Below are positions 1 to 8,430 of a stretch of 64,000 nucleotides of DNA, one piece after another. Both the position numbers and the translations under genes were made by a program. The notes under the pieces are model-generated. The model saw only the letters and a list, made by a program, of their open reading frames with translations. It made no database searches and was not told where the DNA came from. Position 1 is the stretch's first letter; each line of letters starts with the position of its first letter. Origin of the DNA: Ignavibacteriota bacterium (GTDB lineage: Bacteria; Bacteroidota; Ignavibacteria; Kapaibacteriales; UBA2268); assembly GCA_019637995.1 (NCBI GenBank), contig JAHBUQ010000002.1, positions 945,428 through 1,009,427 of the forward strand, in the 5' to 3' direction.

Positions 1-271
1 AAATGCTACCGGTAATAACCTTCTGATGCTGAGTGAAATTTATTATCCGCTATGGAAAGCATATCTCGACGGCAAAGAAATCGAAATTTATAAGACTAAT
101 TATGCTTTCCGCTCAGTGATTGTGCCGTCGGGTGAACATATTCTTGAAATGAAACTTGAAGTAAAAGGCTTTGAAACCGGTAAAATGCTGAGTATAGCTT
201 CAAATATCTTGCTTGCATTGCTTCTTGCAGGTGGTATATTTTTAGAATGGAAAAGAAAGAAAACTGAATAA
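1..271 (+). CDS. YfhO-like membrane protein, C-terminal end (cut by window edge)
   Basis: The reading frame is already open at base 2 and runs to a TAA at 269-271, so this is the tail of a longer gene and the ATG at 26 is internal. The tail reads NNLLMLSEIYYPLWKAYLDG, then a YAFRSVIVPSG segment, one hydrophobic helix and a basic end (EWKRKK). A beta-rich piece carrying YYPxWKAYxDG and YAFRxVxVPxG, followed by a last membrane helix, is how YfhO family multi-pass membrane proteins (GT-C-like, linked to glycosylation of cell-envelope polymers) usually end. The assignment is from motif memory. The catalytic N-terminal part lies outside the window, so function cannot be judged. Confidence 0.6.
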   Translation, partial: NATGNNLLMLSEIYYPLWKAYLDGKEIEIYKTNYAFRSVIVPSGEHILEMKLEVKGFETGKMLSIASNILLALLLAGGIFLEWKRKKTE

Positions 272-288
272 AATTGAGATAATATTTT

Positions 289-325
289 GGCTCAGTATGA
301 CAATTCCCTTGCGTCATACTGAGCC
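289..325. repeat. Perfect 13-bp inverted repeat, dispersed palindrome family
   Basis: Arms GGCTCAGTATGAC (289-301) and GTCATACTGAGCC (313-325) pair perfectly around an 11-nt loop. There is no T-run directly after the hairpin, so it is a poor terminator by itself. The GTCATxxTGAGC core is shared with the larger palindrome at 37042-37098. It lies just after the stop of the YfhO-like gene, in a convergent intergenic space. Confidence 0.6.
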
Positions 326-389
326 GGAATCGCAGTATCCAAATAAAAGACCATCGAATCAAAACCAAAAAGAGTAAAATGATAATTTA

Positions 390-430
390 AAAATGCGAAG
401 TACCCGAATAAAACAGATACTTCGCTTTTA
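390..430. terminator. Bidirectional hairpin terminator between convergent genes
   Basis: Arms GCGAAGTA (395-402) and TACTTCGC (418-425) form an 8-bp stem with AAAAT before and TTTTA after. It sits between the stop of the plus-strand gene at 271 and the stop of the minus-strand sppA gene at 454, so it could serve either direction. Confidence 0.6.
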
Positions 431-453
431 TGTATTAAACATGGATTAAATTC

Positions 454-2877
454 TTACAATCCCAAGTAATCTATTGACATCACGGGCATAGGGTTGCCAT
501 TATTTTCAAGTAAGAATTTCAGCTCTTCAAAACTGCTATCAATTCTGGGAATATTTACACTGAAAATATTTCCTAAAAAAGAAGTGAAATCAAAAAGATT
601 TCCTGTTGGAAACTCAAGCAACTTTACTTTTTTATCTTTAGGAATTCCGGCTTCAGATTTTGCAAATTGAATAGCATCGTAAAGTGTACCAATTTCATCA
701 ATCAGCCCATTCTTGATGGCATCAGTTCCTGTCCAGACTCGACCTTCTCCAAGCTCGTCAACTTTTTCGTAGGTCATTTTGCGGGACTCTGCTACTTTTG
801 TTACAAATTCATTATACAATGCCCTGATTTGCTTTTCTCTTTGGTTACGCTCATCCTCTGTGAAATTGCGAAGTGGCAATCCGATCGGAATAAACGGCAA
901 TTGATATGAAGCTCCCAAATCAGCATATTTCCCCTTTTTGACAATATCATATGTGATACCGAGTGAATCCTTCAATCCTTTATCATAGAACCAACTGCTA
1001 ATCACACCTATTGAGCCGGTAATTGTATTCGGTGCTGCAAAAATCTTGTCAGCTTCCATAGAAAGCCAGTAGCCACCGGATGCTGCAACCTGCCCTTGTG
1101 ATACTATCAGTGGCTTTTTTCCTTTATACTCGGCGATTACACTTGAGATATAATCTGAAGCCATAGCATCGCCACCCGGAGAATCTATCCTTAGAACTAT
1201 TGCTGAAACTGAAGAACTTTCGTAATTTTTTCTTAATATCTCGGATAAAAGTCTTGCATTTATACCTGAATTCAAGGCGCATACACCTTCAGCATAGATT
1301 ACAGCAATTCTTTTTTCTGAATCGCCCCATTTATCATCAAAAGGCATAGGGTACTTATCAATATTGTAAATGCTTCTTACACCGGTATTTCTATCATAAT
1401 TCTTCATGAATTTTTTAATATTATTCCAGCGGTCTAATTTGTCAACCAGCTTTTTATCAAGGGCATCTTTGGCAAGATATCCAAGTTCATCATTCACAAG
1501 ATTATCAAAATTGCCAGAAATTGACTTCCGTGAATTGCTAACATCATTTTTTACTAGCTCGTACCATTCATCAACAATTCTCTGACGCTGTTCACGGTCA
1601 CCGGCAGAAAAATTCTCCCTTGAGTAGCTTTCAGCAGCAGATTTGTATTTGTAGAATCTCAACTCCTCGTAACCGATATCCGCTTTTTCAAGCAGATTCT
1701 TATAAAAACTTCTGCCCATGGCAAATCCTTCGAGAGTAACTCCACCTTGCGGGTCGAGCACTATTTCATCAGCAACCGAAGCAAAATGATACTGGTCAAT
1801 ATTTGCTCTTTCGATAAAAATAATAATCTTCTTTCCTTTTGATTTCGCTTCGTCAAGTTTATTTCTGATTTCCCACATTATAGAGCGGGAAGCAGAAAAT
1901 TGCGTGGCATTAATAACAATACCCATCGCAGATTTGTCATTTCCGGCTTTATCAATCGCAGTAAGAATATTCAGAAGAGTTTGAGAATTGTCAAACCACA
2001 TATTTTTAACATATTTTACTCCTGAGCTCAGGTCGAGAGTTGCATAATATTTACTTAAAAGGACGTCTTCAATCATTGTCCTGTCCATACCACCAACTCT
2101 GATACCGTAGGTATTTGACAAAGATTTCCCGCCCTTATCCATTACGTTTATTCCAAGTAAACCATTCAGTCCTGAACTTATATTAACACCGACTGTGGTC
2201 ATTTCCATAGCTGCAAAATGTCGGGCATTGATACGAATCCCTGCAAGTGGCTCGACGATAACGCCTGCACTCCAGTTTACATCTTCAAAATCTTGCCCTT
2301 TCAATCTTGAGGCATCGGCAAAAAGTGTAATTAATTCATTTCCAAAAGGGCGTATACCGACTTCTCCAACTAGCTCATCATCACTGTTATCAAGTGCAAA
2401 TGAATAATTTCCACCGATAGATAAGTATGCATTAGGTCTGTACAAGCCACCAACTGCCATCATATTTGAAGAACGATCAATACCACCTCTTGTTGATGTC
2501 CAGCCATAAGTAAATCCCATACTGAAAATCCTGTCACCAAATCCACTTGAAATTCTGTAATCAGTATAACCCTGGTCTCCGAACTTATTATTCAATATCC
2601 CGAATCCAAATCCACGTGAACTGTAGAAAGCAGCGGTTCTGTTGAAATCAAATAATTCACCACCACGATCATTTGCTAGAAGTAATAAATCAAAATCCGA
2701 ATGATTGTAATTTAGAAGTGCCGGGTTATCAAAACCGTAAAGCCCGCTTTTGAAAGCACCTGGCGAACCTGCCTGCAAGTCCATTAATTCGTAGTATGTA
2801 GTAAATGAGCTCTGCGAATATGAATTTAAAAATGTGCAGAATAAAATTGTTACAGCTATGTAGATATTCTTCATCAT
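454..2877 (-). CDS. sppA: SppA-type signal peptide peptidase with barrel-like N-terminal extension
   Basis: The protein has 807 residues. Residues 1-22 look like a signal peptide ending in SYSQS. Residues about 25-280 alternate short Gly/aromatic strands (for example FGFGILNN, SIGGNYSFAL, VGVNISSGLNG) like an outer-membrane beta barrel of the PorV/OmpP1 style. Residues about 290-790 are a double-domain (67-kDa type) SppA protease: the Lys of YKSAAE (K412) and the Ser of AASGGYW (S600) fit the known Ser/Lys dyad, and DSPGGD is also present. SppA enzymes degrade cleaved signal peptides at the inner membrane; the barrel-like domain would instead suggest an outer-membrane or periplasmic location. 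E. coli SppA is about 620 residues, so the extra length is accounted for by the N-terminal domain. It is monocistronic and divergent from the ClC gene. Protease assignment is firm; the barrel reading is an inference from pattern. Confidence 0.88.
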   Translation of the reverse strand: MMKNIYIAVTILFCTFLNSYSQSSFTTYYELMDLQAGSPGAFKSGLYGFDNPALLNYNHSDFDLLLLANDRGGELFDFNRTAAFYSSRGFGFGILNNKFGDQGYTDYRISSGFGDRIFSMGFTYGWTSTRGGIDRSSNMMAVGGLYRPNAYLSIGGNYSFALDNSDDELVGEVGIRPFGNELITLFADASRLKGQDFEDVNWSAGVIVEPLAGIRINARHFAAMEMTTVGVNISSGLNGLLGINVMDKGGKSLSNTYGIRVGGMDRTMIEDVLLSKYYATLDLSSGVKYVKNMWFDNSQTLLNILTAIDKAGNDKSAMGIVINATQFSASRSIMWEIRNKLDEAKSKGKKIIIFIERANIDQYHFASVADEIVLDPQGGVTLEGFAMGRSFYKNLLEKADIGYEELRFYKYKSAAESYSRENFSAGDREQRQRIVDEWYELVKNDVSNSRKSISGNFDNLVNDELGYLAKDALDKKLVDKLDRWNNIKKFMKNYDRNTGVRSIYNIDKYPMPFDDKWGDSEKRIAVIYAEGVCALNSGINARLLSEILRKNYESSSVSAIVLRIDSPGGDAMASDYISSVIAEYKGKKPLIVSQGQVAASGGYWLSMEADKIFAAPNTITGSIGVISSWFYDKGLKDSLGITYDIVKKGKYADLGASYQLPFIPIGLPLRNFTEDERNQREKQIRALYNEFVTKVAESRKMTYEKVDELGEGRVWTGTDAIKNGLIDEIGTLYDAIQFAKSEAGIPKDKKVKLLEFPTGNLFDFTSFLGNIFSVNIPRIDSSFEELKFLLENNGNPMPVMSIDYLGL

Positions 2878-3064
2878 TAGAACATTCCTTAAAAAAATAA
2901 ATTAACTTTTTAGTATTATTACGCTATCTTATGATATTTGTTACAAAAAATGGAACTTATTATTTTACAAATATAATGGTTTAATTAAGATGTTTTTGAT
3001 AAAAATATTGTCAATTAAAAAATAATATATATTTTTACCCAATGTTTTATTATCAAATTACAAA

Positions 3065-5146
3065 ATGTTTTCCAGAATAAGGATTTGGTACAGATATTTA
3101 TATCTGCAATTATCACATGCCTCTGAAATCCTGCTTCAACGGATACAAATGACAGAGTTCATGTATATGATTCTAATGGCTGTCATGATAGGAATCGTTG
3201 CGGGATTTGGTTCAGTGGGTGTAAAGTATCTTATTGAATTTATAAGCGATTGGGTTTTTTCCGGCGAAGGTACAATACTTGAAAGAGTAATGGCTACTCC
3301 ATGGTATATGCTTCTAATAATTCCCACAGTTGGTGGAATAATAGTAGGACCATTTGCACATTTTGTAGTTCCTGCATCAAAAGGTCACGGTGTAACAGAA
3401 GTTATTCACTCGCTTCTTACCAAAGGCGGAATCATTAAACCTGTCGTAGCTATTGGAAAATCTATCACATCGGCAGTAACAATTGGCACAGGAGGATCTG
3501 TCGGATATGAAGGTCCTATAGTTCATATTGGCGCCTCAATAGGCTCTTCTGTTGGGCAATTCTTCAGAGTACCGACACGAAGGCTTCGCACACTTGTCGG
3601 ATGCGGAGCTGCGGCAGGTATAGCTGCGACTTTCAATATGCCTATAGCCGGAGCATTGTTTGCAATTGAAGTAATTATGATGGATTATGCAGCATTTCAG
3701 CTCTTTCCAATTATCATTTCATCTGTGATAGCAACTGTAATATCGCATCATTATATTGGGAATTTTGCAGAATTCAACGCTTCTCCAATAGTATTATCAA
3801 GCAGTTTTGAAATATTTAACTATTTTATACTTGGTGCTTTATGTGGCTTAATTGCATTTTTGATGATAAAATCCCTTTACTACTTTGAAGGATTTTTTAC
3901 TGAGCAAGTCAAAGTACCGGAATATATGAAGCCTGCAATTGGCGGGCTTATGATAGGCGCCATCGGGATATTTTATCCTCAGATTATCGGAGTTGGCAAT
4001 GATTCGATATCGCTTGCTCTCGATAATAATTTCTTCTGGCTTACAGCCATGATATTGGTTTTCATAAAAATTGTTTCCACGTCAATAACTCTCGGTTCGG
4101 GTGGCTCAGGCGGTATGCTTTCGCCTGCACTATTTGTTGGAGCTATGACAGGATTTGCTTTCGGTGAGGCAATGAATTTTATTGATCCGTCAACTTCGTT
4201 CGATTCCGGCTCTTACGCATTTATTGCAATGGGCGGACTTATTGCCGGTACAGTAAGAGCTCCACTCACTGCCATTCTGATGGTTTTCGAGCTAACCAGG
4301 CAATCTTCAGCAATACTTCCTCTGATGATAGTGGTAAGTATTAGTATGATTTTATCATCTAAGTTATCTCGTGAATCGGTTTATACCCTGAAATTGATAA
4401 TGAATAAAATTCAGATTAAGTCTTTTGGGGAAAACAGTATTCTCAAGTCTATTCCTGTAAGTGAAATTATATGTAAAAATTATATTGCTCTACCGGAAAA
4501 TGCTAAATTCAGTGAAATTGCAAATAAGCTATTGTCAGGTGCTGATTCTTGTATTTCAGTGCATACTATGAAGGGAAAATATTTAGGGATTATTTCGATA
4601 AATATTCTTAAAGACACTCTTCTTGACAGAGACCATTTAAGTGATGTTGTAATTGCGGGAGATATAGCTGACAAGGCTATACCAAAAGTCACTTTAGATA
4701 CTTCTTGTTATGAAGTTATGGAACTTTGCAGAGCAAGAAATATTGATGGATTACCTGTTGTTGATTCTGTTGATACAAGCAAACAAGTTGGTATAATTTG
4801 GCTCAAAGATGTTAATGATATTCTCCAGATTGAAATGGATAAAATGGAGCATACTACTGACCTTGCTTCCAAAATTTCAAGAATCAACAAAGAGCATGAT
4901 ATTGCTTTTATGCCCGGATATGTAATAGCTGAAATACAGGTTCCTGAGCATTTTGTTGGCAGAACGATTGCAGGTCTGAAAGTCAGAAGTAATTTTGGAA
5001 TTGATATAATTTCAATTAAGAGTCAAACTGATAAAGGAATTGTTATAAAAGCCTTACCTAAACCGGACTATATTCTTAAAGATAAAGATGCTATGATTGT
5101 AGCAGGTGAAGCCGAGAAAGTAAACATTTTAAAAGGAATTTCCTGA
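3065..5146 (+). CDS. ClC-family chloride channel/antiporter with CBS pair and RCK-C domain
   Basis: The protein has 693 residues. Residues about 30-440 form the ClC membrane core: GTGGSVGYEGPIVHIG contains the gating Glu (E149 in GYEGP), and GSGGSGGMLSPALF matches the third conserved anion-path segment. The first filter motif reads SKGHGVT rather than GSGIP, so nitrate/chloride selectivity cannot be read off. An acidic residue sits in GALFAIEV near the position of the internal proton Glu of antiporters. Residues about 460-600 look like a CBS pair and the last 80 (from PGYVIAEIQVPE) like an RCK-C/TrkA-C ligand-binding domain. CBS pairs bind adenine nucleotides and RCK-C domains bind small ligands, so dual regulation of ion flow is likely. 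The gene stands alone, divergent from sppA. Confidence 0.9.
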   Translation: MFSRIRIWYRYLYLQLSHASEILLQRIQMTEFMYMILMAVMIGIVAGFGSVGVKYLIEFISDWVFSGEGTILERVMATPWYMLLIIPTVGGIIVGPFAHFVVPASKGHGVTEVIHSLLTKGGIIKPVVAIGKSITSAVTIGTGGSVGYEGPIVHIGASIGSSVGQFFRVPTRRLRTLVGCGAAAGIAATFNMPIAGALFAIEVIMMDYAAFQLFPIIISSVIATVISHHYIGNFAEFNASPIVLSSSFEIFNYFILGALCGLIAFLMIKSLYYFEGFFTEQVKVPEYMKPAIGGLMIGAIGIFYPQIIGVGNDSISLALDNNFFWLTAMILVFIKIVSTSITLGSGGSGGMLSPALFVGAMTGFAFGEAMNFIDPSTSFDSGSYAFIAMGGLIAGTVRAPLTAILMVFELTRQSSAILPLMIVVSISMILSSKLSRESVYTLKLIMNKIQIKSFGENSILKSIPVSEIICKNYIALPENAKFSEIANKLLSGADSCISVHTMKGKYLGIISINILKDTLLDRDHLSDVVIAGDIADKAIPKVTLDTSCYEVMELCRARNIDGLPVVDSVDTSKQVGIIWLKDVNDILQIEMDKMEHTTDLASKISRINKEHDIAFMPGYVIAEIQVPEHFVGRTIAGLKVRSNFGIDIISIKSQTDKGIVIKALPKPDYILKDKDAMIVAGEAEKVNILKGIS

Positions 5147-5340
5147 TTTCAAAGTAATATAACATAAATCATTTTTTTCAAAACTAGATAAAATTGAGCG
5201 TTTGAGAAATAATTTTAATTTCATATTATAATTGTTAATTGAAATACAAAAAAAACGATTTCAGCAGAAATAGATGTTCAATACATACGTTGACAAACAA
5301 AAATTGTATAGTATTTTTATAACCGTAATAAATAGAATTA

Positions 5341-7212
5341 ATGGAATTTCTAAAAAAGATGTCAGATAATTATTGGTTGATAATTCCAATAATTACGGTA
5401 GTTTTATATATCCAAATTCTGACTTTTGAGGTATCGTCTTCTGATGACAGCTTAATACTCATTGATAATTATTCCCGAATAAGCGATTTTTCCGGTATGT
5501 TTTCCGAGTTCGGTAAAAATTATCCGGCATCAACTGGATACAAACCCATTACCATGATAAGCTACTATATCAATGCCCTGATATCTCAATCTGCAACTTA
5601 TTCATATCATATTTTGAATTTAATTTTGCATACATTTATCAGCATATTGATTTTCAGAGTGATATTGTTGATCGGAAATAATCGGGAGTCTGCATTTTTC
5701 GGAAGTTTGTTATTTGCTGTAAGTCCTCTGATAGCCGGAAACCTTGCTCAGATATCATCTCGTAGTATTTTGCTGGCAGCTGTTTTAGGACTTTTGGCAC
5801 TGATTTATGCTCTCAAATATTTTAACCGTGAAGGTTCAAAATATATATGGATTTCCGGACTTTTTGTGCTATTTGCTGCACTTTCGGATTTCGCAGGATT
5901 TTCATTCGGGGCAGTTATTATTCTTTATTCGTTGGTATTTCACAAAGAGGAATTTAAAGAAAATTTTAACATTATAATATCGCCAATAATAAGCCTGGTT
6001 ATTATATGGTTACTGCTTTATTTAAATGTGGATTTCACAAGTGCCGGTAATATTGCAGTGCCTGAATCCGGTGTGATTGCGATTTCCGGAATTTATATTA
6101 TTCAGGATTTATTTCGATTAACAGGCGAATTGCCTGCAAAATTTTTGATTCCTTATGGTATCACTACTTTGCCTGTATTTAATAGTGTAATGACAATTGT
6201 GGGTGCCGGATTTATTTTAGCAGTATTAGTCATAATTTTTACTAAGTTCAAAAAACAGACCGATATATCTCGCTTGCTAACCTTCGGGTTGGTTTCTTTT
6301 ATCATATTTCTGCTATTTTGTATTGTGAATATTGAGAATACTTACTCAACACTTTCAGATTATTTGGTTCCGATGGCTTACCTTCCGGCATTTTCCATTG
6401 TAATTATTTTAAGCAGCTTATTAACAGGTTTTAAATTAATTAAAAGCGGAAGATTGACAGGTATTGCATTTTTAGTGGTTCTCAGTATATATGCTTTTAT
6501 TAGCTTTTTCAATTTGAAAGATTACTCGAATGAAGTCAGGTTTTATGAATCTTCATTCAAAAGTAATCCTCAAAATACTGCTTTGGCAAATCAATTAATT
6601 GATTCATATCTTAGTGCTGGTTTGAGCGGTAAAATTACTGAAATATCAAAAAGTATTGATAAAAGCCATGAGAATGTCGTTATTTTCCTGAAAATTGGTA
6701 GTTATTACTATCAAAATAAGAATTACGAAAGTGCAATTAGGTATCTCAATCAAGCGAATGAAATAGACAATCAAAATAAAAGAGTACTGAATTTATTATT
6801 TAGTTCGCATTATTCTCTGAAAGATTATGAATCAGCCCAAAATATTCTTAAGCCTATTTCAGGCGATACTATAAACTTTCCTGAAGCTCGTTGGGACTTG
6901 TTTAATTTATATATGGAGTCACATAATTTCCAAGATGCAGGAGAATATGGAAAATCTACATTTATAAGCGATGAAGATAAGTTGCGTGCCCTGCAGATTG
7001 TTGAAAACTGGTCAAAAGTATTTTTTAAGAAAAATGATAATGTAGCTGTTGTAAAATCAATGAAAACAGGACTTGAAATTGACCCTGAAAATGCGGTTAT
7101 TCTGAATTATTTATATGACACATATATAAAAATCGGCAAAAGAGATGTAGCTAAGGAGTACGAAAAAAGACTTATGAAAATATTTAAAGAAAGAATTGAA
7201 GGAAATAATTAA
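5341..7212 (+). CDS. Multi-pass membrane protein with C-terminal TPR repeats (TMTC-like GT-C fold)
   Basis: The protein has 623 residues. The first about 400 residues hold some ten hydrophobic helices. An early lumenal loop with paired acidic residues (SSSDDSLILID) is followed by YKPITMISYYINAL, and later come HILNLILHTFISI and SSRSILLAAVLGLLALIY. This order resembles bacterial TMTC/PMT-related GT-C proteins that use polyprenyl-phosphate sugars. Residues about 410-620 are helical repeats of TPR type (IFLKIGSYYYQNKNYESAIRYL is one, then SAQNILKPI and PENAVILNYLYDTYIKIGK). A protein O-glycosylation role is plausible, but no catalytic residue can be named with confidence. The next gene starts 2 bases after this stop, so the two are co-transcribed. 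Confidence 0.6.
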   Translation: MEFLKKMSDNYWLIIPIITVVLYIQILTFEVSSSDDSLILIDNYSRISDFSGMFSEFGKNYPASTGYKPITMISYYINALISQSATYSYHILNLILHTFISILIFRVILLIGNNRESAFFGSLLFAVSPLIAGNLAQISSRSILLAAVLGLLALIYALKYFNREGSKYIWISGLFVLFAALSDFAGFSFGAVIILYSLVFHKEEFKENFNIIISPIISLVIIWLLLYLNVDFTSAGNIAVPESGVIAISGIYIIQDLFRLTGELPAKFLIPYGITTLPVFNSVMTIVGAGFILAVLVIIFTKFKKQTDISRLLTFGLVSFIIFLLFCIVNIENTYSTLSDYLVPMAYLPAFSIVIILSSLLTGFKLIKSGRLTGIAFLVVLSIYAFISFFNLKDYSNEVRFYESSFKSNPQNTALANQLIDSYLSAGLSGKITEISKSIDKSHENVVIFLKIGSYYYQNKNYESAIRYLNQANEIDNQNKRVLNLLFSSHYSLKDYESAQNILKPISGDTINFPEARWDLFNLYMESHNFQDAGEYGKSTFISDEDKLRALQIVENWSKVFFKKNDNVAVVKSMKTGLEIDPENAVILNYLYDTYIKIGKRDVAKEYEKRLMKIFKERIEGNN

Positions 7213-7213
7213 T

Positions 7214-8290
7214 ATGATAAACTTTTATGATTTGGAATTCAAACGTGTTGTATTACATCAAATAGTTGCAAAATCTGACGGAATGGAACATGCTACAGTT
7301 GTGCCTGACGAAAATCTTTTTGAATTAAGTGAAGATGTCGAAAATGTAATAAAAGAGAGATTGGCAAAATCTGCATCGAAGGTAACAAAAGCATTCGAGC
7401 CTGAGATATTGGACTATCACGGTGGAACTTTTTTTGGCTTTTGTGAAACTCTCAAAGAAAAAGGAAACAGCAATTTCCTTGCAACATCAGTTGATATTGC
7501 TATGCTTCTTGCAAGAGCACAGACAAAGAACAATATCCCAGGCGGCTCTTTTATATTTATTGAAGCAATATCAAAATCTTTCAAAACCTGCTATATTGCT
7601 ATAAAGGCTGAATGGAATACCGCTCTGAGATACGAAATCCATAATCGTCAATCCCAAATTAAACTTCTTGATGATATTTTTCTGGATTCATCTTCAAAGA
7701 ATTTCAAGGTCGGTGCAATTTTTGAAAAAGACGAGAGTGGATTTGAAGTGCCGTATCCAAACAGCCTTTTCGGGGCATATTTCTATGATGAGCAGTTTAC
7801 AATTGACTCCAAACCTGCAGAGTATTTTTATCAGGATTTTCTTGGTTTTACACTTGAATCGTTGCCAAAAATTCAATCTATGAAATTCTATAATAATACT
7901 GATAATTATATCCGCACTTTTGTCGAATCACACGATGAAAAAGACAATTTGCTTCTGGCGCTAAAACAGGAATTTTTAAGCAATGAAGAGCCAAACATAT
8001 CGCCTATGGAATTTGCTGAAATGTATTTTCACGAGCCGGATATGAAAGATACTTATCTAAATGAAGTAGCTTCATATCTTCCAAAAACGATAACCAAAGA
8101 CCCTTTATTGATAAAAAGCAAGCTCGATAAAAAGAAGATTGAATTTCCTAATAACATTGCTCTAAGCGGACCTCAGAAAACATTTGATTTCAGTGTTCAG
8201 ATTATAAATTCCAAAGATGAGATAGATGATATTAACTTTGAAGATGATGTAACAATATTGAAAATTAAGGGCAAGCCATACCGGAAATAA
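7214..8290 (+). CDS. NdpA/YejK-like nucleoid-associated protein
   Basis: I start this gene at ATG 7214 rather than the in-frame TTG at 7196, because GAAGGA at 7198-7203 is well placed as a ribosome site for 7214 and the TTG lies inside the upstream gene. The 358-residue product has VVLHQIVAKSD near the start, KPAEYFYQDFLGF in the middle and an acidic end, DVTILKIKGKPYRK. These match, in order, the HQL, FFxDFLG and DTLTIKGTP landmarks of E. coli YejK (37-kDa nucleoid-associated protein), whose exact role is still unclear. No signal peptide or membrane segment is present, so it is cytoplasmic. It is coupled to the TPR membrane protein with only one base between stop and start, but the functional link is not evident. 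Confidence 0.65.
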   Translation: MINFYDLEFKRVVLHQIVAKSDGMEHATVVPDENLFELSEDVENVIKERLAKSASKVTKAFEPEILDYHGGTFFGFCETLKEKGNSNFLATSVDIAMLLARAQTKNNIPGGSFIFIEAISKSFKTCYIAIKAEWNTALRYEIHNRQSQIKLLDDIFLDSSSKNFKVGAIFEKDESGFEVPYPNSLFGAYFYDEQFTIDSKPAEYFYQDFLGFTLESLPKIQSMKFYNNTDNYIRTFVESHDEKDNLLLALKQEFLSNEEPNISPMEFAEMYFHEPDMKDTYLNEVASYLPKTITKDPLLIKSKLDKKKIEFPNNIALSGPQKTFDFSVQIINSKDEIDDINFEDDVTILKIKGKPYRK

Positions 8291-8371
8291 TTTATTCAAA
8301 TTTTTTTTCTGTTTTCAAGTCAAAAGTATATTAATTTAAAATGAACTTGATTTATTGATTTCGATTTCATT

Positions 8372-8409
8372 TTTTAAAAAAGAAGGCTCCACTTTTGCAA
8401 GAGGAGCCT
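8372..8409 (-). terminator. Rho-independent terminator of clpC
   Basis: AGGCTCC (8384-8390) pairs with GGAGCCT (8403-8409). Read on the minus strand the hairpin is followed by TCTTTTTTAAAAA, a good U-tract. It begins 22 bases after the clpC stop. Confidence 0.75.
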
Positions 8410-8430
8410 GATTACAATAAGGCAAAAAAA

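Noticed and set aside
7196..7213. TTG start for the NdpA-like gene
   Set aside because: It lies inside the previous gene and lacks a ribosome site; ATG 7214 has GAAGGA well spaced in front.
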